Shown in pieces: positions 6,564 through 12,610 of a DNA stretch of 12,610 nt. Positions within the stretch are counted from its first letter, which is position 1; every line of letters begins with the position of its first letter. The stretch lies in assembly GCA_900543105.1 (NCBI GenBank), contig UQQA01000075.1, positions 1 through 12,610 on the forward strand. The letters are read 5' to 3'. The stretch comes from an uncultured Ruminococcus sp. Lineage in GTDB: Bacteria; Bacillota; Clostridia; Oscillospirales; Ruminococcaceae. Made by a program: the position numbers and the translations under genes. The notes beneath the pieces were generated by a model that worked only from the letters and a program-made list of their open reading frames with translations, made no database searches and had not been told where the DNA came from.

Positions 6564-9500
6564 GTGGGTGTAGTTTTCTTTATAACAACTGTGGTCTTTT
6601 TTGCACTGTTTTTAGTAGCAAGATCGGATATTTCCAAGCTCCGAAGAGAAAATGAACAGCTTAAAATCAAACTGAATGAAAAACTGAACAGTCAACCGCA
6701 GAAGACAGATCTGAAAACTGACAACGAAACTGTAAAGTCTGAAACCTTTGCAGATAATAATGAGCAGACGAAAAGCACAGATTCACCGTATAATACGTCA
6801 TATATGCATCAAAAACAGCCTGTAATGTCCGCAAGCTTTACAGCAGATGATGCTGAACCACCGCAAAATACTCCTCCGAAACCTCAAACTTACGAAACGA
6901 ACAATGTTGTTGATACGCCGGAAGGCGGAAATAGTGCGGCAACGGCTGTACGGCAGGAGAAACATCGTGTAAGCTCAATAAATGTCCTGCTTATAATCGG
7001 TTCGCTTCTTATAATTCTTGCAGGCTTTATATTTGCAACTACGACCTGGGCAACGCTCGGAAATATTGTCAAAGCGGTGATCATTCTGTCATTTTCAGCG
7101 GTTCTTTTTGCCGCTTCATCGGCAGCGGAAAGAAAATTCGACCTGCCGAAAACGGGTAAGGTTTTCTATACACTCGGCTGTGCATTTTTGCCGATAACAG
7201 TCTTTGCGATTGCCTATTTTAAAATTTTCGGCGAATGGTTCTCTATCAGCGGAAACGGCTCGGGAACTGTTTTGGCAGCTGCCGCCGCACTGACCGCCGC
7301 AGTCTGCTTCAAGGGCAGCATTGACTATAAAAATAAGAACTTTGCTTGGGTATCACTTGGGAGCATTTCGATAATGGTGGTGGGAACGGCGTACCAGATA
7401 TTTGACAGTCCCGATCATATTGAGCTTGCATATGCCGTTTATTCGCTTGTTGTGATATTCGTAAGCCGTCTTATTCAAAAGAAAGCTGTAAAGTCAGATG
7501 CCTTTGCATATATAATTGATGTCCTGCCGTCATTTGAACTCGGCAATACCGCAATGTTGAGCATTGCATCGCTTACAGTTCCTGCCGCATGGCTCGGACA
7601 CAGTGTTATCGTAACCATCTCCTGCGGACTTTTTGCCGCCGCATATCTTTTCAGCGGATTCTCAAAGAAAAACGGCTTTGCAGGTGCGATACCGTTCCTG
7701 ATATTTGTCAGCATTGCATCGTTTTACGGCTTCTCGCCAGAAAACTTTTCCGAGGGTACTTATGTTGTTGTGGCAATTGCAACGGTTACTGCGGTTCTTT
7801 CGCTTCTGAAAGTTCTTCCCGAAAAGCTTGGTTTTGCTCTGAAAATTCTGTCAGATATCTGTATCGCAGTATCAGCATTTGCACTCGCTGTCGCCGCAAT
7901 TTCCTCGGAAATAACGCTCGCATCGGTTATCGTAATGACAATTCTGACAGCGGAAATTCTCGTCCTCGGTCTGTTCCGAAGAAACGGATCGTCAGGTAAG
8001 ATAATGTTCGTTCTGTTTTCATTTGCACTTTCGGTTACTGTCCTATCGGCGGTCAGCTTGATAACATCGTCCAACAGCGCATTTGCAATAGCTTCATCGG
8101 GTGTGCTTCTCGCAGTTTCGATAGGCTATGCAGTCACAGACTTTATTCTTGCGAAGAAAGGCAAGAGCTTTATCATTCGCTCGGCTTTTACTGATGTAAT
8201 GTTTGCAGCCTTTACAGCTGTGATCCTTATTTCACAGTTCGGAGAAATTAAAATTTCGACTGTGCTGATACTTTTTACAGCTTTGACACAGCTTATTTAT
8301 GTTGTTTTTCCAAAAAAAGATTGGGAAAAACTTGTCTTTTCGCTTACGGCGATGCTTTCACTGGGAGTTTTTGCTTCTAACGGAAAGTTCTTTGATGAAA
8401 CTATAGTTTATACAGTGGTTTCCGCTGTTCTTGCAGGAATAGCAGTTGCAGTTATATGTATAAGAAAAGACAGAGCAATAGAGATCGGCACGTTTTCCGG
8501 CTTTATTGTTGTAACCTCTGTTCTGATGCTGATCTCCTCTGTGAAAATTTTCTCAACTCCCGATCCCGTATGGCAGTTCTGGCTCATTCTTGCGATCGTC
8601 TGCACTGTGAAAGGCTGTATCAGCAAGCATAAAGTTCCGCTCTCGGCAGCAATTATTCTTTTCTGCCTTTCATTCGGCAGCTTTGCTTATGAAGTTCTTG
8701 GTTTCGGTACAGATGCCGAACTTATCGCAGCAGGAGGTTTTGCATCGGTTCTTTTTGCGGCACTTCTCTTTGCTCCTCACAGTGAATTGATAAATTATTG
8801 CCGAAAGTTCACGTTCCTTTGCCTTGATTTTATATCGTTCGCTCTGCTTTGCACAATTTCCCAGATGAACGAAGTGAGCGCACTTGCTGTCGCAGGCACG
8901 GTAATTGTATTTGCAATGACTGTCACGAGCGGCATTATGACATTCGGTTCGGCGCTTCTTATCCCACCGCTTGCGGCGGCATATTTTGCCGTGGCAGGTC
9001 AGATGCATAATGTCTTTGACGATAATGCGAACGCTGCAGTCGGTGCATCTATAGCGGCAATGACGGCTCTGTCGATCGGCGCAAGCTTCTTATTCTACAG
9101 AAAAAGCGTTTTTGAAAGATCGCGCAGGGATTGTGACGGCTTTGCATTTTCAAGGCTCATCGGTCTTGCGGCGTATTTTTCCTATGTGTACGGCGAAATA
9201 TCGGAGTGGTTCGGTCTGCTTCTCACGGGTGCGGTTATCGTTTCATTCCTGCGAAAAGAAAATAAGCCGCTCTCAAACCGAATCATAACATCTGTTGCGA
9301 TGCTTGTTCCTGTTATTGCATGGCAGACACAGCCGTTCCTGAAACTTCCCGAGGACTATGTACTCGAGATAAACATCGCCCCGATACTGCTTTACCTTGC
9401 GGCGATCCGTCTGCTCAAATGGGATAAAAAGCATATCGATATCCTCACATTTGTTACATATATAATAGTATATGCGATACTTTTCTTCCACGCCCTCAAC

Positions 9501-9788
9501 GGCACGACAGGCAACGCTCTCATAGTTATGATAAGTGCGTTTGTGATACTCGCAGTTTCGTTCTTCGTAAGGATGAAGCGCTGGTTCGTACTCAGTGCGG
9601 CGGTTATCGTGACTTCGGCAATATTTATGAGCATTAAACAGTGGGGAAGTCCTGCCTGGTGGGTGTATCTTCTTGCGGCAGGAATTATCCTTATCACAGT
9701 TGGTGCTGTTAATGAGCAGAAGAAAAAGTCCGCTGACGGCGGTGCTGCAGGGAAGATAACACGTTTTATGTCCGAATGGACTTGGTAG
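6564..9788 (+). CDS. Giant polytopic membrane protein of SCO7613/DUF2157 type, function unknown
   Basis: The protein is 1074 residues from GTG 6564. Residues 1-19 are a membrane anchor, directly followed by a charged, heptad-like coiled-coil stretch (KLRRENEQLKIKL, about 23-44). A polar linker rich in Thr, Asn, Gln and Pro follows to about 133. From about 136 to 1050 the sequence is almost all hydrophobic, and I count about 34 further candidate membrane segments with very short polar loops. The first pair (NVLLIIGSLLIILAGFIFAT, then TWATLGNIVKAVIIL) and the last one (WWVYLLAAGIILITVGAV) resemble the bacterial proteins annotated as SCO7613 C-terminal domain-containing or DUF2157-like. That match is from memory of the family pattern and no biochemical function is established. 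There is no ATP-binding, protease or transferase motif. It is a single-gene unit with its own promoter and terminator. A role as a transporter or envelope scaffold would be guesswork. Confidence 0.75.
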   Translation: MGVVFFITTVVFFALFLVARSDISKLRRENEQLKIKLNEKLNSQPQKTDLKTDNETVKSETFADNNEQTKSTDSPYNTSYMHQKQPVMSASFTADDAEPPQNTPPKPQTYETNNVVDTPEGGNSAATAVRQEKHRVSSINVLLIIGSLLIILAGFIFATTTWATLGNIVKAVIILSFSAVLFAASSAAERKFDLPKTGKVFYTLGCAFLPITVFAIAYFKIFGEWFSISGNGSGTVLAAAAALTAAVCFKGSIDYKNKNFAWVSLGSISIMVVGTAYQIFDSPDHIELAYAVYSLVVIFVSRLIQKKAVKSDAFAYIIDVLPSFELGNTAMLSIASLTVPAAWLGHSVIVTISCGLFAAAYLFSGFSKKNGFAGAIPFLIFVSIASFYGFSPENFSEGTYVVVAIATVTAVLSLLKVLPEKLGFALKILSDICIAVSAFALAVAAISSEITLASVIVMTILTAEILVLGLFRRNGSSGKIMFVLFSFALSVTVLSAVSLITSSNSAFAIASSGVLLAVSIGYAVTDFILAKKGKSFIIRSAFTDVMFAAFTAVILISQFGEIKISTVLILFTALTQLIYVVFPKKDWEKLVFSLTAMLSLGVFASNGKFFDETIVYTVVSAVLAGIAVAVICIRKDRAIEIGTFSGFIVVTSVLMLISSVKIFSTPDPVWQFWLILAIVCTVKGCISKHKVPLSAAIILFCLSFGSFAYEVLGFGTDAELIAAGGFASVLFAALLFAPHSELINYCRKFTFLCLDFISFALLCTISQMNEVSALAVAGTVIVFAMTVTSGIMTFGSALLIPPLAAAYFAVAGQMHNVFDDNANAAVGASIAAMTALSIGASFLFYRKSVFERSRRDCDGFAFSRLIGLAAYFSYVYGEISEWFGLLLTGAVIVSFLRKENKPLSNRIITSVAMLVPVIAWQTQPFLKLPEDYVLEINIAPILLYLAAIRLLKWDKKHIDILTFVTYIIVYAILFFHALNGTTGNALIVMISAFVILAVSFFVRMKRWFVLSAAVIVTSAIFMSIKQWGSPAWWVYLLAAGIILITVGAVNEQKKKSADGGAAGKITRFMSEWTW

Positions 9789-9795
9789 GAAATCG

Positions 9796-9833
9796 GCGCA
9801 GTTCAAAAAGGTGTGAACTGCGCATTTTCTTTG
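9796..9833 (+). terminator. Rho-independent terminator of the giant membrane protein gene
   Basis: GCGCAGTTCA (9796-9805) and TGAACTGCGC (9814-9823) form a perfect 10-bp stem with an 8-base loop, 7 bases after the stop codon. The T-rich tract ATTTTCTTTG follows. Confidence 0.9.
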
Positions 9834-9952
9834 TGTAAAAGTTGAAAACTTTACAGATACTTGCACTTAAAAAATTAAAGTATAAAAATCAGTTTGTTAA
9901 AAATGCATAAGAAAATGAGAAATAATTTTATATTATGGATTCAAAAATCCTA
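9834..9952. other. AT-rich region upstream of the cellobiose phosphorylase promoter
   Basis: This stretch between the terminator and the promoter is strongly AT-rich with short A-runs. The only structure I see is a weak 5-bp inverted repeat, GGATT/AATCC, at 9937-9950. It could act as an AT-rich upstream element, but nothing specific can be claimed. Confidence 0.35.
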
Positions 9953-9981
9953 TTGATATTAAACGTTTAATATGGTAAAAT
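9953..9981 (+). promoter_or_regulatory. Sigma-A-type promoter with extended -10 for cellobiose phosphorylase
   Basis: TTGATA (9953-9958), a 17-base spacer and TAAAAT (9976-9981), preceded by TGG, form a good extended -10 promoter. Transcription should begin near 9988, leaving a leader of about 54 bases before the ATG at 10042. GAGGT at 10030-10034 is the ribosome binding site, 7 bases before the start. Confidence 0.85.
9956..9973. promoter_or_regulatory. 18-bp perfect palindrome overlapping the promoter: probable LacI-family-type operator
   Basis: ATATTAAACGTTTAATAT is perfectly self-complementary with a central CG, the usual form of operators bound by LacI/GalR-family sugar-responsive repressors. 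It starts inside the -35 element and fills most of the spacer, so a bound protein would block RNA polymerase. Control of cellobiose phosphorylase by a sugar-sensing repressor is the natural reading. The regulator is not in this window, and the family is inferred from operator shape only. Confidence 0.65.
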
Positions 9982-10041
9982 TGTATCAATGATATGCTTT
10001 GGAAAAAGTGTATCAATAAAAATTTAAGTGAGGTTAGTTGA

Positions 10042-12516
10042 ATGAAATACGGTTTCTATGATGACAAGAACAAGGAATATGTCATTAACTCTCCAAAAAC
10101 TCCTTATCCTTGGATAAACTACCTTGGAACACAGGACTTTTTCGGACTTATTTCCAATACCGCAGGCGGTTATGATTTCTATAAGGACGCTCGTCTTGCA
10201 AGAATCACACGTTACCGCTACAACAACGTTCCCGCAGACGCAGGCGGACGTTATTTCTACATTAACGACAACGGTACTGTCTGGAACCCCGGCTGGGCTC
10301 CTGTAAAGACAGACCTTGATTCATACGAGTGCCGCCACGGTATGGGCTATACAAAGATCACGGGCAAGAAGAACGGACTTTCCGCTGAAGTTACTTTCTT
10401 TGTTCCTCAGAATTTCACGGGCGAAGTCCAGAAGCTCGTTCTCAAAAACGAAAGCGGCGCAGCTAAGTCCTTCAAGCTTTTCTCATTTATCGAATGGTGC
10501 CTTTGGGACGCAAACGACGACAGCACAAACTTCCAGCGTAACTTCAACACAGGCGAAGTTGAACTCGAAAAGAACGGCGCTGTCATCTATCACAAGACAG
10601 AATATAAGGAAAGAAGAAACCACTTCGCTTTCTATGCTGTAAATGACACTGTTGACGGCTTCGATACCGACCGTGAAACATTTATGGGAAGCATCTACAA
10701 CGATTTCCACAATCCTCAGACTGTTCTCGACGGCGCTCCCAAGAACTCCGTTGCTGACGGCTGGTCACCTGTTGCTTCGCATTATAAGGAGATCACTCTC
10801 GCAGCAGGCGAGGAAAAGACACTTGTTTTCATTCTCGGCTATGTTGAGAATCCTTATGACAAGAAGTTCAACGCTGATGGCACAATGAATAAGTCCAAGG
10901 CTTATGAAATGATGGCTAAGTTCGATACAGCAGAAAAGGTTGACGCTGCATTCGCAGAGCTTGCTAAGACTTGGGAAGACCTCCTTGCTAAGTACAACCT
11001 CAGATCGCCTGATGAAAAGCTCAACAGACAGGTCAACATCTGGAACCAGTACCAGTGTATGGTAACATTCAACCTCTCACGTTCCGCATCTTACTTTGAG
11101 AGCGGCATCGGCAGAGGTATGGGCTTCCGTGACTCCAATCAGGATCTTCTCGGCTTCGTTCACCAGATCCCTGAACGTGCAAGAGAGAGAATACTCGATA
11201 TCGCAGCTACACAGCTCGAAGACGGCGGCAACTACCACCAGTATCAGCCTCTTACAAAGAAGGGCAACGATGCCGCAGGTACAAACTTCAACGATGACCC
11301 ACTTTGGATGATCCTCTCCACAGCAGCTTATATCAAGGAAACAGGTGACCTCGGTATCCTCGATGAAATGGTTGACTACAAGAACGATCCTGCTCTTGCA
11401 CAGCCGCTTCTCGACCACCTCAAGAGATCGTTCTACCACGTTGTAAACAATAAGGGACCTCACGGACTTCCTCTTATCGGACGTGCTGACTGGAACGACT
11501 GCCTCAACCTCAACTGCTTCTCCAGAGTTCCCGGTGAAAGCTTCCAGAACACGGCTTCCAACATCGCTAAGGAAGTTAACCCCGAAACGGGCGAGCCTCT
11601 CAACGAGCAGACAGCTGAATCCGTAATGATCGCAGGTATGTTTACATATATCGGACCTGAGTATGAAAAGCTCTGCCGCCTTAAGGGTCAGACCGAAGAA
11701 GCTGACAAGGCAAAGGCAGAGATCGAAAAGATGAAGCAGGCTATCATCGACTTCGGCTGGGACGGCGACTGGTTCCTCCGTGCTTACGATGCATACGGCA
11801 AGAAGGTTGGCTCACACGAGAATGACGAGGGCAAGATCTTCATCGAACCTCAGGGCTTCTGCGTAATGTCCGACATCGGCGGCAAGGAATTCACCGAAAA
11901 GACAATGGACAGCATCGACAAGTACCTCGGCACAAAGCACGGTCTTGTTCTTAACAACCCTGCATTCACAAAGTATGTTGTTGAATACGGCGAGATCTCC
12001 ACATATCCGGGCGGATATAAGGAAAATGCAGGTATCTTCTGCCATAACAATGCTTGGATCATGTGCGCTGCTGCTTATGCAGGCATGGGCGACAGAGCAT
12101 TCGATTACTATACAAGAATTGCTCCTGCATATCAGGAGGACGAGCAGCTCCACAGAACCGAACCATACGTTTATGCACAGATGGTTGCAGGTAAGGACGC
12201 TAAGCGTTTCGGCGAAGCGAAGAACAGCTGGCTCACAGGTACAGCGGCTTGGAACTTCGTTGCGATTTCGCAGTATATCCTCGGAATCATCCCTGACTAC
12301 AGCGGATTGAAGATCGATCCTTCCATTCCTAAGGCTTGGGACGGCTATGAAGTTTCCAGAAGCTTCAGAAATGCTGTTTACAACGTAAAGGTTGAGAACC
12401 CGAACCACGTTTCAAAGGGTATCAAGTCTATCACCGTTGACGGCAAGGCTATCGAAGGCAATATCCTCCCTGTATTCGCAGACGGCACACACGAAGTTGT
12501 CGCTGTAATGGGCTAA
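10042..12516 (+). CDS. Cellobiose phosphorylase (GH94)
   Basis: It catalyses reversible phosphorolysis of cellobiose to alpha-glucose 1-phosphate and glucose in the cytosol, saving ATP when cellulose breakdown products are used. The protein has 824 residues, close to the roughly 810 of characterised cellobiose phosphorylases. The N-terminal beta-sandwich opens with MKYGFYDD and includes INYLGTQDFFGLIS and RITRYRYNNVP, both typical of the family. The (alpha/alpha)6 catalytic domain carries GMGFRDSNQD (R363, D368) for sugar binding. The general-acid Asp is in GRADWNDCLN, at D483, the same number as in the Clostridium thermocellum enzyme. The phosphate-site region KENAGIFCHNNAW contains H668. 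There is no signal peptide, so a transporter elsewhere must bring in the disaccharide. Codon use is strongly biased (AAG for Lys, CTC/CTT for Leu, GTT for Val), suggesting high expression. A cellodextrin phosphorylase is less likely, since those are longer. Confidence 0.95.
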   Translation: MKYGFYDDKNKEYVINSPKTPYPWINYLGTQDFFGLISNTAGGYDFYKDARLARITRYRYNNVPADAGGRYFYINDNGTVWNPGWAPVKTDLDSYECRHGMGYTKITGKKNGLSAEVTFFVPQNFTGEVQKLVLKNESGAAKSFKLFSFIEWCLWDANDDSTNFQRNFNTGEVELEKNGAVIYHKTEYKERRNHFAFYAVNDTVDGFDTDRETFMGSIYNDFHNPQTVLDGAPKNSVADGWSPVASHYKEITLAAGEEKTLVFILGYVENPYDKKFNADGTMNKSKAYEMMAKFDTAEKVDAAFAELAKTWEDLLAKYNLRSPDEKLNRQVNIWNQYQCMVTFNLSRSASYFESGIGRGMGFRDSNQDLLGFVHQIPERARERILDIAATQLEDGGNYHQYQPLTKKGNDAAGTNFNDDPLWMILSTAAYIKETGDLGILDEMVDYKNDPALAQPLLDHLKRSFYHVVNNKGPHGLPLIGRADWNDCLNLNCFSRVPGESFQNTASNIAKEVNPETGEPLNEQTAESVMIAGMFTYIGPEYEKLCRLKGQTEEADKAKAEIEKMKQAIIDFGWDGDWFLRAYDAYGKKVGSHENDEGKIFIEPQGFCVMSDIGGKEFTEKTMDSIDKYLGTKHGLVLNNPAFTKYVVEYGEISTYPGGYKENAGIFCHNNAWIMCAAAYAGMGDRAFDYYTRIAPAYQEDEQLHRTEPYVYAQMVAGKDAKRFGEAKNSWLTGTAAWNFVAISQYILGIIPDYSGLKIDPSIPKAWDGYEVSRSFRNAVYNVKVENPNHVSKGIKSITVDGKAIEGNILPVFADGTHEVVAVMG

Positions 12517-12522
12517 ACTTAA

Positions 12523-12555
12523 AAAAATCAGCGTCGGGCAGAAATGTCCGACGCT
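12523..12555 (-). terminator. Hairpin with minus-strand terminator polarity after the cellobiose phosphorylase gene
   Basis: AGCGTCGGGCA (12530-12540) pairs with TGTCCGACGCT (12545-12555), 11 pairs with one G-T, over a GAAA loop. On the plus strand it is followed by TCAGTCTG, with no T-run. On the minus strand it is followed by TGA and a seven-T run (the A-run just after 12520). It may still mark the 3' end of the plus-strand transcript, but its polarity fits a gene arriving from the right. Confidence 0.65.
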
Positions 12556-12566
12556 TCAGTCTGTCC

Positions 12567-12599
12567 AAAAAGCCCCTAATCAGAAACCTGATTAGGGGC
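12567..12599 (-). terminator. Second minus-strand terminator hairpin at the window edge
   Basis: GCCCCTAATCAG (12572-12583) and CTGATTAGGGGC (12588-12599) form a perfect 12-bp stem with an AAAC loop. On the minus strand it is followed by five T residues (A-run 12567-12571). On the plus strand it is followed by AAAATCA. It implies a convergent gene just beyond 12610. Confidence 0.7.
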
Positions 12600-12610
12600 A
12601 AAATCATAAT

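Noticed and set aside
9273..9866. 197-codon open frame on the minus strand
   Set aside because: It is antisense to the giant membrane protein gene, has a scrambled Cys/His/Tyr-rich composition, begins across a terminator hairpin, and has no family resemblance; it is a shadow frame.
11812..12408. 198-codon open frame on the minus strand inside the cellobiose phosphorylase gene
   Set aside because: It mirrors the strongly biased codon use of the real gene and lacks a ribosome binding site or recognisable protein.

Overview
The window looks like chromosomal DNA of a Gram-positive, anaerobic, fibre-degrading Firmicute, most plausibly a cellulolytic Ruminococcus (Oscillospirales). The grounds are a cellobiose phosphorylase with strong codon bias, strong GGAGG-type ribosome binding sites, secreted proteins with Thr/Glu/Ser-rich linkers, frequent extended -10 promoters, and moderate GC with AT-rich intergenic regions. 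The genus is an inference; there is no rRNA or other marker gene. I see no mobile element, CRISPR array, tRNA or rRNA.

Layout: (1) 56-3187 (+), a secreted wall enzyme joining a GHL10-like glycoside-hydrolase domain, beta-rich middle domains and a zinc N-acetylmuramoyl-L-alanine amidase. (2) 3359-4555 (+), an iron-alcohol-dehydrogenase-fold protein in which three of the four classical metal ligands are replaced; it has a clear promoter, a two-hairpin leader and a terminator. (3) 4660-5829 (-), a PrsA/parvulin-like lipoprotein foldase with acidic insertions. (4) 5913-6422 (-), a GNAT acetyltransferase. (5) 6564-9788 (+), a very large polytopic membrane protein (about 35 hydrophobic segments) resembling the SCO7613/DUF2157 type. 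(6) 10042-12516 (+), a GH94 cellobiose phosphorylase with an 18-bp perfect palindrome overlapping its promoter. The last 80 bases hold two hairpins oriented as terminators for a minus-strand gene lying beyond the right edge.

The genes look like independent, mostly single-gene transcription units: five good sigma-A-type promoters and four intrinsic terminators could be read, and only the pair at 5829-6422 could be partly co-transcribed. There is no obvious single pathway. Shared themes are the cell envelope (wall hydrolase, lipoprotein foldase, giant membrane protein) and carbon metabolism (cellobiose phosphorolysis). I do not see an obvious new multi-gene system. The strongest leads are the GHL10-amidase fusion, the metal-ligand-poor Fe-ADH homologue, and the palindromic operator at the cellobiose phosphorylase promoter.
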